Shown: positions 25,656 through 35,527, counted from the first letter of the stretch. The stretch is DNA of 63,022 nt from DTBU01 sp964568845 (GCA_964568845.1 CAZMSC010000007.1:1-63022); one strand, 5' to 3'. Numbers and translations are program-made. The notes: generated from the sequence alone by a model not told the origin.

Positions 25656-28600
25656 ATGGTATTAGAAACACATAGAAGTTTAACTGGAATAAAGTTCGGC
25701 TTACTTTCACCGCATGAAATTAGAAAAATGTCTGTTGTAGAAATTCGAGCAGCTGATACATATGATGAAGATGGCTTACCAATACCGACCGGTCTTATGG
25801 ATAATAGGCTTGGCACGTTGGAGCCTAGACAGAGGTGTGCGACATGCGGAAATACCGCAGCGTCATGCCCTGGACATTTTGGACACATAGAGCTTGCGGT
25901 CCCCATAATACACGTTGGCTTCGTTAAGTATGTTCAAGAGCTTCTAACAATAACATGCAGAGAATGTGGTAGAATTCTCATTCCAACAGATAAAATTGAA
26001 GAGCTTCAGAGTAGGATGGAGCAACTTAAGAAGGTATTCGGAGAAGTTCCAAAGGATTTCTTCGATAGCATTAAGAAGGAGGCTAGAAAAAGGTCAGAGT
26101 GTCCCCACTGTGGAAGCACTCAATATCATATAGAGCTCATAAAACCCACGTCATTCTATGAGCATCAGAAAGACGGAGGCGTTACTAGGCTAGATTCAAG
26201 CATTATAAGAAGTAGACTTGAAAGGATACCTGACGAAGACCTTAAGCTTCTGGGATACGACCCATCTTTGGCGAGGCCTGAATGGGTGATCCTTCAAGCC
26301 CTTCCAGTTCCGCCAGTATACGTCAGACCATCTATAACGCTTGAAACTGGTATAAGGTCTGAGGATGATTTAACCCATAAACTTGTAGATATAATACGTA
26401 TTAATGAGAGGCTTAAAGAAGCTGTTTCAAGCGGAGCCCCGACGGTTATAAGGGAGGAGCTTTCAGACCTTCTCCAGTACCATGTAACCACCTATATAGA
26501 TAACGAGACTTCGGGAATCCCACCATCCAGACATAGGTCTGGCAGAGCGCTTAAAACTTTAAGTCAGAGGCTTAAAGGGAAGGAGGGAAGGTTTAGGTTA
26601 AACCTCACTGGTAAAAGGGTCGACTTCTCAGCTAGAACAGTCATATCTCCTGACCCGTATCTAAGTATAGATGAAGTGGGTGTCCCAATAGACGTAGCTA
26701 AGAAGCTTACGGTTTCTGAACGGGTCACCCCTTGGAATGTAGAAGAGATGAAAAAGCTTGTTATAAACGGCCCTGACAATTATCCCGGAGCGCTCTACGT
26801 AACTAGACCCGACGGTAGGAAAATCAGGCTCGACTTCGTAGCTGACAGGAGTAAACTGGCAGATGAACTGCAACCTGGCTACACGGTTGAGCGACATATT
26901 AGAGATGGAGATATCGCGTTGTTTAACCGGCAACCATCGCTTCATAGAATATCGATAATGGCGCATAGAGTTAAAATTCTACCTTATAAGACTTTTAGGC
27001 TTCACTTAGCTGTGTGCATACCGTATAATGCTGACTTTGACGGGGATGAGATGAACCTTCACATCCCTCAGAGTGAGGAAGCTAGATCAGAAGCCCGTCT
27101 ACTCATGCAGGTTCAAGATCAGATAATATCTCCCAGATATGGGGCACCTATAATAGGTTCAACGAGGGACTTCCTGACGGCAGCGTACCTCCTCACGCGG
27201 AAAGATACATATGTCAATAGGGAGCAACTACATACTCTTCTAGCAGCTATAAGTTACAATGGCGACATCCCTCCGCCTGCTAAAACAGAGCCGGAGCCAC
27301 TATGGAGCGGTAAACAGGTTTTCAGTCTACTTCTACCGAAAGACTTTAACTACTTTGGAAGAGCAGCCGTATGTAAACATAAACATACATCTCCGGATGA
27401 AGACTGCCCCTTAGAAGGTGTGGTTGTTGTTAGAAATGGGCAGTTGATTAAAGGAGTTATAGATAAGAATTCTATAGGGGCTGAGAAAGCGGAAACATTG
27501 TATCATAGAATCGTTAGAGACTACGGCACGGCTTTTGCAGCAGACTTCCTCAATAAACTATGTAGGCTACTAAACACATTTATAACGATTAGAGGCTTTA
27601 GCTTTTCTCTTGACGAGCTAAACTTACCTGAAAATGTCAGAGAATCTATACGCCAGGTTATAGAAGAGTCTGAAAAGACAGTTCACCAGTTAATTGACGA
27701 GTATAAAAAAGGCACATTGAGAAGGATTCCTGGAAAGACTATGGAAGAGTCGCTTGAGATGCTTATAATGAACGAGCTTTCTAAAGCGAGAGACCGTTGT
27801 GATGAAATCGCCTCCTCTTCATTGCATTTAGACAACCAAGGTATAGTAATGGTTAGATGTGGGGCTAGAGGGTCTGAGCTTAATATTGGCCATATGACTG
27901 CTTGTCTAGGTCAGCAGTCTGTAAGAGGTAGGAGAATTTCATATGGTTATCTTGAAAGAGCCTTACCTCATTTTAAATGGGGCGATCAAAGTCCGAAGGC
28001 CAGAGGATTCATAGAGTCGTCTTTCTATATGGGTCTATCTCCTATAGAGTTCTTCTTCCACTCAATGGCGGGTAGAGAAGGTTTAATCGATACAGCCGTT
28101 AGAACTCAGCAGAGCGGTTATATGCAGAGGAGGCTTATTCATGCGCTTGAATTCCTGAGGGTTGAATACGATGGAACTGTTAGGACAACCGACGGTGAAA
28201 TAGTACAGTTTAAGTACGGTGAAGATGGAGTAGACCCGTCCAAGAGCGATCATGGTAAAGCTGTAAATCTCCAACGTCTGTTGGAGAGGATGGGCATCAA
28301 AGAAGCTGCCTCCCCTCTAAAACTCAGTGAAATTAATTGGATCTTGGAGAAGTATCGTACTAGACTTACACACTTCTACACTTCCAGCCTTAGAAAGCTG
28401 ATACATGATAAGCGCTTAACTAGAGAAGATGCAATTAGACTTGTAGAGGCTACTGTAGCGGAACTTGAAAAATCTCAAGTAGACCCCGGAGAAGCCGTTG
28501 GAGTTGTAGCGGCTCAATCTATAGGTGAACCTGGTACGCAAATGACCCTCAGGGTATTCCACTTTGCCGGTGTTAGAGAGAGGGATGTAACCTTAGGATT

Positions 28601-29486
28601 ACCAAGGCTTTTGGAAATCGTTGACGCTAGGAAGAATCCATCAACACCGATAATGACGATAAGGCTCGATAAAGAACATCGCGTCGATAAAGATAAAGCT
28701 TTAAAGGTAGCTCAATCCCTCACCTATACTACAGTAAGCGACTTGACGGCTAAGGGCGAATACCGAATATATTTGGAGGAAGGGGTTGTTAGGGTTAAAA
28801 TCGACAGCTCTCTTATGGAGAGTAGAGGGGTGACTACTGAAGATTTAAAGAATTTAACGATTAGCGGTGCCTCGTTGGAGTTTTCAGGTGACGAGCTTAT
28901 AATTAAGCCCAAGTCCGCTATGGATATTTTAGTGTTAAAAAGGCTTATTAGTAGAGTGATGAAGCTTCCTGTAAAAGGAATGCCTGGGATCAACAGGGTT
29001 CAAGTTGTTATGGAAGGAGATGAATGGGTTATCCAAGCCGACGGGTCGAATCTAAATAAAGTCGTTCAGGTTCCAGGTGTAGATCCAACTAGGACATTAA
29101 CTAACAACATATATGAGATCTATGAAACGCTCGGTGTTGAAGCGGCCAGAAACGCCATCATAAGGGAGGCTAAAGATGTTTTTGAAGGTATAGGTGGTGG
29201 CTTAGATCTTGATATTAGACACCTCATGCTTGTGGCAGACGTTATGACAGCCACGGGTAGGATACGTCAAGTAGGTAGACATGGTGTGACTGGAGAAAAA
29301 TCGAGTGCATTAGCTAAAGCGGCGTTTGAAATAACTGTTTCAAGTATTGTAGATGCTGCACTGAGAGGGGTTGAAGATACTCTTAAAGGCGTTACGGAGA
29401 ACATCATAGCTGGTCAAGACATGAAGGTTGGAACCGGTATAGTTGACATATATATGACACCAAATCCGCCCTCAAGAGGTGAGTGA
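25656..29486 (+). CDS. rpoA: DNA-directed RNA polymerase subunit A, fused A'+A'' (Rpo1)
   Basis: The largest subunit in one 1276-residue polypeptide. The N-terminal zinc site CATCG...CPGHFGH (about 61-77), the catalytic Mg-binding NADFDGDEMN (about 457-466), the clamp/bridge-helix region, and the A''-type segment GEPGTQMTLRVFHFAGV (about 957) are all in one frame. The usual break between Rpo1N and Rpo1C (around residue 880) contains no stop or start. No intein is present. Unsplit A is seen in Thaumarchaeota, Aigarchaeota and eukaryotes, while most archaea have two genes. Confidence 0.97.
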   Translation: MVLETHRSLTGIKFGLLSPHEIRKMSVVEIRAADTYDEDGLPIPTGLMDNRLGTLEPRQRCATCGNTAASCPGHFGHIELAVPIIHVGFVKYVQELLTITCRECGRILIPTDKIEELQSRMEQLKKVFGEVPKDFFDSIKKEARKRSECPHCGSTQYHIELIKPTSFYEHQKDGGVTRLDSSIIRSRLERIPDEDLKLLGYDPSLARPEWVILQALPVPPVYVRPSITLETGIRSEDDLTHKLVDIIRINERLKEAVSSGAPTVIREELSDLLQYHVTTYIDNETSGIPPSRHRSGRALKTLSQRLKGKEGRFRLNLTGKRVDFSARTVISPDPYLSIDEVGVPIDVAKKLTVSERVTPWNVEEMKKLVINGPDNYPGALYVTRPDGRKIRLDFVADRSKLADELQPGYTVERHIRDGDIALFNRQPSLHRISIMAHRVKILPYKTFRLHLAVCIPYNADFDGDEMNLHIPQSEEARSEARLLMQVQDQIISPRYGAPIIGSTRDFLTAAYLLTRKDTYVNREQLHTLLAAISYNGDIPPPAKTEPEPLWSGKQVFSLLLPKDFNYFGRAAVCKHKHTSPDEDCPLEGVVVVRNGQLIKGVIDKNSIGAEKAETLYHRIVRDYGTAFAADFLNKLCRLLNTFITIRGFSFSLDELNLPENVRESIRQVIEESEKTVHQLIDEYKKGTLRRIPGKTMEESLEMLIMNELSKARDRCDEIASSSLHLDNQGIVMVRCGARGSELNIGHMTACLGQQSVRGRRISYGYLERALPHFKWGDQSPKARGFIESSFYMGLSPIEFFFHSMAGREGLIDTAVRTQQSGYMQRRLIHALEFLRVEYDGTVRTTDGEIVQFKYGEDGVDPSKSDHGKAVNLQRLLERMGIKEAASPLKLSEINWILEKYRTRLTHFYTSSLRKLIHDKRLTREDAIRLVEATVAELEKSQVDPGEAVGVVAAQSIGEPGTQMTLRVFHFAGVRERDVTLGLPRLLEIVDARKNPSTPIMTIRLDKEHRVDKDKALKVAQSLTYTTVSDLTAKGEYRIYLEEGVVRVKIDSSLMESRGVTTEDLKNLTISGASLEFSGDELIIKPKSAMDILVLKRLISRVMKLPVKGMPGINRVQVVMEGDEWVIQADGSNLNKVVQVPGVDPTRTLTNNIYEIYETLGVEAARNAIIREAKDVFEGIGGGLDLDIRHLMLVADVMTATGRIRQVGRHGVTGEKSSALAKAAFEITVSSIVDAALRGVEDTLKGVTENIIAGQDMKVGTGIVDIYMTPNPPSRGE

Positions 29487-29487
29487 A

Positions 29488-29799
29488 ATGGTTGATGTGA
29501 ATAAAGCTATATATAGTGTAATAAAAACTGGAAAAGTTGTATTTGGTTCTAGGAGATCCCTCAATTTTCTCAAGTTGGGGAAAGCTAAATTGGTGATAGT
29601 TGCATCTAATGTTCCAAAAGACTTAAGAGAGGTTATCGATTACTATAGTAAATTAACGTTGATACCGGTTTACACGTACAAGGGTACGAGTATGGATCTG
29701 GGACGTGTCTGCGGAAAGTCATTTCCCATAATGGTGATAGCCATTAGAGAGCCGGGCGATTCAAACATAATGGAACTGGTGGAGAAGCATGAAGAGTGA
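29488..29799 (+). CDS. rpl30e: Ribosomal protein L30e
   Basis: About 103 residues, an L7Ae-fold protein of the large subunit. GKVVFGSRRSLNFLKLGKAKL and VYTYKGTSMDLGRVCGKSFP (each under 22 residues in the sequence, near 19-38 and 63-82) are typical. ATG 29488 is preferred over GTG 29479, which lies in the AGAGGTGAG Shine-Dalgarno. It begins one base after the rpoA stop. Confidence 0.94.
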   Translation: MVDVNKAIYSVIKTGKVVFGSRRSLNFLKLGKAKLVIVASNVPKDLREVIDYYSKLTLIPVYTYKGTSMDLGRVCGKSFPIMVIAIREPGDSNIMELVEKHEE

Positions 29800-30229
29800 T
29801 AGTATAAGGCTTACTGCTGAGGAAATGGGGTTGATAAATATAGTTGAAAGTCTAACCGGAGCTAAGTGTAGAGACTGTTTGATAGACTCCAGTAGTGGCA
29901 GAGTAACGTTTGTAATGGAAGAAGGTGACCTGAAACTTGTTCTAGGTAGAAGAGGCTCCAATGTGAGGCTTATACGGAGGCTTCTTAAACGTGAGGTAGA
30001 CTTCTTAGAGTACTCTCCAACTCCTGAAGTTTTCATAGCTAAATCGCTTACACCAGCCAGGGTTAGGGAAGTTAGGATAACGGAGAAGCCTAACGGTGAG
30101 AAACTAGCAGTCATAACAGTCGAGCCTAAAGATAAGGGTCTCGCTATAGGTAAAAACGGTAGGGTTATAGAGAGGACTAGAAAGTTGGCTCGAAGATACT
30201 TCAACATACATAACATAATAGTTGTATAA
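29789..30229 (+). CDS. nusA: Archaeal NusA-like transcription termination protein
   Basis: 146 residues containing the two KH domains of NusA without the S1 or N-terminal domain, as usual in archaea. KH1 has LVLGRRGSNVRLIRRLL (about 50-66) and KH2 has KGLAIGKNGRVIERTRKLA (about 115-133). It overlaps the rpl30e end by 11 bases with GGTGGAG as Shine-Dalgarno, and precedes rps12. Confidence 0.95.
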   Translation: MKSDSIRLTAEEMGLINIVESLTGAKCRDCLIDSSSGRVTFVMEEGDLKLVLGRRGSNVRLIRRLLKREVDFLEYSPTPEVFIAKSLTPARVREVRITEKPNGEKLAVITVEPKDKGLAIGKNGRVIERTRKLARRYFNIHNIIVV

Positions 30230-30338
30230 TCTAACAATTAATCGGCCGGTTGAAAACACTTTACCGGATTTTACGGTAATAGTAGGCGAGGCAGACATTT
30301 AAACTTTAAATAGTCGTTATAGTAGTTAGCTATTCGCT

Positions 30339-30764
30339 ATGCCTGGTGAATTTGCTGCTAGATCGCTTGAAAAGAAGAGGAAAAAGTTCAGGTGGAGCTA
30401 TAGATACTATAAGCGTAAAATGCTTGGCTTAGATATAAAAGCAGACCCACTTGAAGGCGCACCTATGGCTAGGGGTATAGTGCTTGAAAAGGTTGGCGTA
30501 GAATCTAAGCAACCTAACTCAGCTATAAGAAAATGCGTTCGCGTCCAGCTTATAAAAAATGGACGGGTTGTGACGGCGTTCCTACCCGGCGATGGCGCTT
30601 TAAACTTCGTAGATGAACATGATGAAGCTTTAATTGAAAGTATCGGGGGGACGAGAGGTAGGTCTATGGGCGACATACCAGGTGTCAGGTTTAAAGTTAT
30701 ATCTATTAATGGTGTTCCTCTAAATAGGCTTATAACTGGAAAAGCTCAAAAACCGACTAGGTGA
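30339..30764 (+). CDS. rps12: Ribosomal protein S12 (uS12)
   Basis: A 141-residue decoding-centre protein. It has KQPNSAIRKCVRVQLIKNG, the FLPGDGALNFVDEHDE block and a GVPLNRLITGKAQKPTR ending. The residues at the Asp-methylthiolation loop are normal for archaea/eukaryotes. It is followed 9-18 bases later by rps7. Confidence 0.97.
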   Translation: MPGEFAARSLEKKRKKFRWSYRYYKRKMLGLDIKADPLEGAPMARGIVLEKVGVESKQPNSAIRKCVRVQLIKNGRVVTAFLPGDGALNFVDEHDEALIESIGGTRGRSMGDIPGVRFKVISINGVPLNRLITGKAQKPTR

Positions 30765-30782
30765 TCTTAAGGGGTGGATAAG

Positions 30783-31352
30783 ATGTCTGAAGAAATTAAA
30801 CTTTTCGGAAAATGGTCGTATGAGGGGGTTGACGTTAAAGATCCAAGTCTTAAGTCGTACATATGTCTTAAACCAGTCCTATATCCTAGGACTGGTGGTC
30901 GACATGCACGTAAGCCATTCGCTCGAATAAACACTCCCATTATTGAAAGACTTGCAGATCAACTTATGCGTCCGGGTAGAAACGGCGGTTTAAAAGTGAA
31001 GGCTTTAAACATTGTGAAGAATGCATTTGAAATAGTCCACCTTAAGACTGGGGAAAACCCGCTTCAAGTCCTCGTCAGGGCTTTAGAGAATTCTGCTCCC
31101 TGCGAAGATATTACACGTGTTGCTTATGGAGGCATAGTGTATCATAGGGCTGTCGACGTAGCACCATCTAGAAGGCTGGATTTAGCTTTAAGATTTCTCG
31201 TAGACGGTGCTAGACTTAAAGCCTTTAGCAACCCTAAAACCATAGACGAATGCTTAGCTGATGAGATAATAAACGCAGCTGAAGGCTCACAAGACTCGTA
31301 TGCAATACAGCGTAAAGATGAACTTGAACGTATAGCATTGGCTTCAAGGTAG
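30783..31352 (+). CDS. rps7: Ribosomal protein S7 (uS7)
   Basis: About 189 residues, the head-domain organiser of the small subunit. KVKALNIVKNAFEIVHLKTG, ENPLQVLVRALENSAPCEDI and the C-terminal SYAIQRKDELERIALASR are clear. ATG 30783 follows the GGGGTGG Shine-Dalgarno; GTG 30774 sits inside that Shine-Dalgarno stretch. It is the last gene of the RNA polymerase operon. Confidence 0.97.
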   Translation: MSEEIKLFGKWSYEGVDVKDPSLKSYICLKPVLYPRTGGRHARKPFARINTPIIERLADQLMRPGRNGGLKVKALNIVKNAFEIVHLKTGENPLQVLVRALENSAPCEDITRVAYGGIVYHRAVDVAPSRRLDLALRFLVDGARLKAFSNPKTIDECLADEIINAAEGSQDSYAIQRKDELERIALASR

Positions 31353-31548
31353 TGCTTTTCCATTTGCAGATGAAAAAGTGAATTTGGGTTTTAGGAAAAA
31401 GTTGAATAGGTTATTCAAGGATGAGACAAAGGGTTCATAAGGATGAAAGAGTTTATGAACGTTAAGTATTGAGTTTCTGTTGTGAATATGGAAGTCTGTA
31501 AAAATGTAGACTGTTGAGGAATAGATTTATTCTACTTAATTCTTTCTA

Positions 31549-31690
31549 ATGGAAGAAGAGCTGTTACGTCCCTTAGACGTCGCTAAGAAGTTTGGAATCT
31601 CCATGAAGACACTGTAAAAGTAGCAGAAGTGAGGGATTATAAAGGCTATTGGAGACTCTGGAGTTATGTAGGCAATTCTATAATCATTTT
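31549..31690 (+). pseudogene. Relic of an IS607-type recombinase N-terminal HTH
   Basis: The frame from ATG 31549 reads MEEELLRPLDVAKKFGISMKTL and then continues in register as K, QK, GIIKAI separated by three stop codons (TAA, TAG, TGA). The pattern matches the MerR-like helix-turn-helix start of IS607-family serine recombinases, where the stops fall at or next to usually aromatic (Trp) positions of the consensus TL-W-K-W-QKEGIIKAI. The catalytic domain is missing. It is a decayed insertion-element fragment in the 571-base gap between rps7 and tuf. Confidence 0.5.
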
Positions 31691-31716
31691 TTGACCCATT
31701 GGAATGGGAAAATAAG

Positions 31717-31836
31717 ATGCCAAGCATACTTGAAGTTCAAAGCCCAACTGCATTAAAAACTTCAAAACTCATAAAGGTTGGATTCAAATATGTTGTTGCA
31801 TTTAATGGGACGTTGCTCCTCAGGAAACACGAGTAA
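31717..31836 (+). pseudogene. Short unknown ORF (39 codons), possibly part of the same relic
   Basis: Begins ATG 31717 with MPSILEVQSPTALKTSK and ends LLLRKHE. It is in the same frame as the IS607-type remnant and only about 30 bases after it, so it may be a fragment of the same decayed element or an unrelated small ORF. There is no Shine-Dalgarno and no family recognised. The remaining gap 31353-31548 shows no gene I can support. Confidence 0.2.
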
Positions 31837-31876
31837 AGTTTAAACTTAAGCTAACAGTAAAGGTTTGAGCTAAAAC

Positions 31877-31885
31877 TTTTTATAA
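31877..31885 (+). promoter_or_regulatory. TATA box of the EF-1A gene
   Basis: TTTTTATAA lies about 40-47 bases before the tuf ATG, predicting a transcript start near 31909 with the AGGTGG Shine-Dalgarno (31911-31916) at the very 5' end. Confidence 0.65.
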
Positions 31886-31923
31886 CGGATACTTGAGTTA
31901 ATCTTTAGAAAGGTGGTTATTGT

Positions 31924-33222
31924 ATGAGTCAAAAACCCCATTTAAACTTGGTAGTCTGTGGACATGTAGATCATGGTAAGAGTACCCTGACAGGACATAT
32001 GCTGTACTTAACTGGTACTATAGATGAAAGAACGATAAAAGAGTATGAAGAGCAGGCTAAAGCCTTAGGTAAGGAGACGTTCAAATACGCTTGGGTTTTA
32101 GATACACTTAAAGAGGAAAGGGAAAGAGGGTTAACGATAGACTTAGAGTTCGTTAAATTTGAAACCGATAAATTCTTCTTCACGATCATAGATGCTCCGG
32201 GACATAGAGACTTCATTAAAAACATGATTACCGGTGCGAGTCAGGCAGATGCCGCGCTGCTGGTGGTTTCAGCTAAAACTGGCGAGTATGAAACTGGAAT
32301 ACAGCCTGGTGGGCAGGCTAGAGAACACGCATTCCTATTGATGACTTTAGGTGTCCGCCAGTTGGTTGTCGCCATAAATAAGATGGATGATGTCACCGTC
32401 AATTGGAGCCAGAAGAGGTTTGAAGAGTGTAAAAACGGAGTAATTAGACTTTTAAAGACAATTGGATATAACGTTGAGAAAACACCGATAGTGCCAGTTT
32501 CAGGGTGGACTGGAGACAACATAGTTAAGCCTAGTGAAAAAATGCCGTGGTATAAAGGGCCAACCCTTCTACAGGCTTTAGATGTATTTGAAGTCCCACC
32601 TAAACCAGTTGATAAACCTCTGAGAATACCGATTCAAGATGTGTATACAATAACTGGCGTAGGGACTGTCCCAGTGGGGAGGGTTGAGACTGGGATTCTA
32701 AAAGAGGGACAGACTGTAGTGTTTATGCCATCTGGCGCTAAGGGTGAAATTAGATCCATTGAGACGCATCACGTTAGAATTAAAGAGGCATATCCTGGCG
32801 ACAACATAGGCTTTAACGTTAGGGGTGTTTCTAAGACAGATATTAGAAGGGGAGATGTCGCCGGGCCGGTCGATAATCCGCCCACTGTAGCTAAAGAAAT
32901 CATAGCTAGAATAATAGTGGTCTACCATCCTACTGCCATAGCAGTAGGATATACACCGGTAATGCACATACACACCGCTCACGTCCCATGTAAATTCGTC
33001 GAATTGATTAGGAAGATAAATCCAAGGACAGGCGAAACAATTGAAGAGAACCCGTCATTCCTTAGAACGGGTGAATGTGCGATAGTAAAACTGCAACCTC
33101 TAAAGCCCGTTGTAGCTGAAGAATACACGGTTATTCCTCAACTTGGTAGATTTGCGATCAGAGACATGGGTACGACGATCGCAGCAGGCATAGTTGAAAA
33201 AATAGTTGCAAAAGGACCATAG
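31924..33222 (+). CDS. tuf: Translation elongation factor 1-alpha (aEF1A)
   Basis: A 432-residue GTPase delivering aminoacyl-tRNA. G1 is CGHVDHGKST (12-21), the switch region carries ERERGLTIDL, G3 is DAPGHRDF near 93, and G4 is INKMD near 150. The rest is the two beta-barrel domains, with HIHTAHVPCKF and the QLGRFAIRDMGTTIAAG ending. It has its own promoter, separated from rps7 by a relic-containing gap. In many archaea it follows rps7 more closely and is followed by rps10, which is absent here. Confidence 0.97.
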   Translation: MSQKPHLNLVVCGHVDHGKSTLTGHMLYLTGTIDERTIKEYEEQAKALGKETFKYAWVLDTLKEERERGLTIDLEFVKFETDKFFFTIIDAPGHRDFIKNMITGASQADAALLVVSAKTGEYETGIQPGGQAREHAFLLMTLGVRQLVVAINKMDDVTVNWSQKRFEECKNGVIRLLKTIGYNVEKTPIVPVSGWTGDNIVKPSEKMPWYKGPTLLQALDVFEVPPKPVDKPLRIPIQDVYTITGVGTVPVGRVETGILKEGQTVVFMPSGAKGEIRSIETHHVRIKEAYPGDNIGFNVRGVSKTDIRRGDVAGPVDNPPTVAKEIIARIIVVYHPTAIAVGYTPVMHIHTAHVPCKFVELIRKINPRTGETIEENPSFLRTGECAIVKLQPLKPVVAEEYTVIPQLGRFAIRDMGTTIAAGIVEKIVAKGP

Positions 33223-33279
33223 TGGCTTTAGCTAATCTTCCAATATTTTCTTACCGCTGAAAATTTGGAGGTCTACTGT

Positions 33280-33672
33280 GTGAAGGTTAAAATCCCCAGG
33301 TCTTTTTTAATAATATTTTTGATAGGAGTATCACTGTACTTAAGTTGCGGAGGACTATACGTATTAATTGAAGGGAAAGATGAGAGTATTATAAATCAGC
33401 CTTGGATTGTAGTTCAATGGGGTCAATCTCAGAGAATATCTATAACTATTCCTGGGTTAAGAAGTCAAACCTTAGGCGAAGGTTATATCGTAGGCATTAT
33501 ACTCTCAATATCTATATTGGGGCTTTCAATACCCTACCTATGTTTAAAATTTAAAGTGGACGCTAAAACGATGAGAAATGTGATCGTAGTATCTATGATT
33601 CTTCTGCTCGCATCTGCATATCTAGTTTTCAGCATATACTTCTCTAAGTATTGGGGTGCACCATGGCCGTGA
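33280..33672 (+). CDS. Small membrane protein, unknown
   Basis: About 130 residues with a first hydrophobic segment (residues 5-25, possible signal-anchor), a roughly 45-residue polar region containing WIVVQWGQSQRISI, then two further membrane segments and a GAPWP end. GTG 33280 is chosen because GGAGGT (33267-33272) is correctly spaced; TTG 33265 would lie on the Shine-Dalgarno. No family recognised. Tandem with tuf but 57 bases apart. Confidence 0.5.
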   Translation: MKVKIPRSFLIIFLIGVSLYLSCGGLYVLIEGKDESIINQPWIVVQWGQSQRISITIPGLRSQTLGEGYIVGIILSISILGLSIPYLCLKFKVDAKTMRNVIVVSMILLLASAYLVFSIYFSKYWGAPWP

Positions 33673-33963
33673 GTTGCTACTGTTAAAACTTGTGGATTTT
33701 ACGGTATAGGATTAGAGTAGCCATTGTTTCCAGTTTAATACCTATGAATGTACAAAATGACTAACTTTGTGAATTTTATCTACTCCAATCCCACATTTGA
33801 ACGGTGTTGGCTTTATAACATGGTGTTAAATTTTCTCTCAATCGATTTCAGCTGGTCAATTCTCAGATTTATCCTCGCGTTTAAATGCATCATATCTTTC
33901 CATGTGCTTTAATAAGCGTAAATGAGAAATAGTTGTATACTGGAAGATATGTGGGAGGTGGTT

Positions 33964-35427
33964 GTGCTGGAATGTAGAGCATCTGTTGATGTAACATCGC
34001 CGATTGGAAGGTTTGACAGAAGATGTTATGGGCAATTCATTGAACACTTGGGCGAATGTATATATGGAGGTATATGGGTTGGTGAAGGCTCCAATATACG
34101 GAACATAGGAGGATACCGTTTAGATGTTCTAGAGGCAATTAAACGGTTGAACTGTCCCATAGTTAGATGGCCTGGTGGGAACTTCGCCAGCGGATACCAT
34201 TGGCAGGATGGTATTGGACCTAGAGATCAAAGGTCTAAGCTTTATGATATGGCATGGAGTCAAGATGAGCCCAATACGTTTGGAACGGATGAATTCATAG
34301 ATTGGTGTAAGCTTGTGGGAACCGAGCCTTGGATAGTCGTAAATGCTGGAAACGGAACACCTGAAGAAGCCGCACAGTGGGTAGAGTACTGCAACTCTAA
34401 TAGAAACACCTACTACGCACAACTCAGACGCAAATATGGACATGCAGAACCGTATCGTGTTAAAATATGGGGGATAGGAAACGAGCTTTACGGAAGATGG
34501 CAGATCGGTTTTTGCGTAGACGGTTTTGAATGCGCGAGGAGAACCGTTGAATTTGCAAATGAGATGAGAGCTGTAGACCCGGAGATAAAGCTCGTAGCGG
34601 TTGGATGTGAAGATCCGGAGTGGAACATCGCTATGGTGAAAAACGCAGGGGGATACTTCGACTACCTATCTATCCACATATATGTTAGTGGAGACAAATC
34701 CTATAGAGAACTTATAGCCTACAGTTTAGACATAGCGAAAAGGTTGAGAAACACCTATGAGCTTATTCAAACCGTAAGGAAAAAATACAACATTAAACGT
34801 GAAATAAAACTGGCTTTTGATGAGTGGAACGTTTGGTATTCGGAGGCAAAACCTCCACTACTTAGACAGGTTACGAGCGTTAAAGACGCCGTTTTTACAG
34901 CGGGGGTTTTAAACTCTCTACACAGGTTATGTAATGAAGTTCCCATAGCGGCATTTGCACAAACAGTAAACGTCATCCCATTAATAGTTGCTTCAGAAGA
35001 CGGAAGGATGGTTTTAACGCCTCAATACTTCGTATTTAAATTGTATGGTGAAAACGTCGGGGATTACGTTCTTCCAACGTTTGTAGATTCACAGCTTTAT
35101 AAGTCAAGTGAGCTTAACTGCTACGTTCCATTCGTAGACTTCTCAGCGGCGATCGCAGGGGATGGAAAAACCCTATACTTGTACGTAGTCAATAGACATG
35201 AAACAGAGCATGCGTACATTCAAACAACTTTCAAGGGTTTCAAGCCCAGTAGGGCATTTATGGAAACAATCGCAGGTGAAAGTGTTGAAGATAAGAATAC
35301 TCTTGAAAATCCCAATGCTGTAGGAGTTGAAGAAGGCTACGTTAAGATAGAGAATGGCAAAGTTAACCTTGAACTTAAACCGCATTCAGTTAACGTCGTA
35401 AAGATTCTGGGTGAAACAAATACGTAG
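33964..35427 (+). CDS. Alpha-L-arabinofuranosidase, GH51 family
   Basis: Hydrolyses terminal arabinofuranosyl residues from plant-type polysaccharides or oligosaccharides. The TIM barrel contains VRWPGGNFASGYHW near 67, the acid/base Glu in GIGNELYGRW (about residue 174) and the nucleophile Glu in AFDEWNVWYSE (about 287), then a C-terminal beta domain ending LKPHSVNVV. There is no signal peptide, so it is intracellular. GTG 33964 is supported by GGGAGGTGG (33953-33961); ATG 33922 is an in-frame alternative. Confidence 0.9.
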   Translation: MLECRASVDVTSPIGRFDRRCYGQFIEHLGECIYGGIWVGEGSNIRNIGGYRLDVLEAIKRLNCPIVRWPGGNFASGYHWQDGIGPRDQRSKLYDMAWSQDEPNTFGTDEFIDWCKLVGTEPWIVVNAGNGTPEEAAQWVEYCNSNRNTYYAQLRRKYGHAEPYRVKIWGIGNELYGRWQIGFCVDGFECARRTVEFANEMRAVDPEIKLVAVGCEDPEWNIAMVKNAGGYFDYLSIHIYVSGDKSYRELIAYSLDIAKRLRNTYELIQTVRKKYNIKREIKLAFDEWNVWYSEAKPPLLRQVTSVKDAVFTAGVLNSLHRLCNEVPIAAFAQTVNVIPLIVASEDGRMVLTPQYFVFKLYGENVGDYVLPTFVDSQLYKSSELNCYVPFVDFSAAIAGDGKTLYLYVVNRHETEHAYIQTTFKGFKPSRAFMETIAGESVEDKNTLENPNAVGVEEGYVKIENGKVNLELKPHSVNVVKILGETNT

Positions 35428-35527
35428 CTTTATAATGGTTACGTAGCGCGTATTGGCTGTAAAAGACTTTGACTTCCTCTACACTATGGTTAAAAATTAA
35501 AAGCCCTCTGATGATAGAAATTTACTG

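Noticed and set aside
31613..31636. Stop-codon recoding in the frame after MKTL (TAA, TAG, TGA at or near expected Trp positions)
   Set aside because: All three stop types occur together and the catalytic domain is missing, so decay is simpler than recoding.
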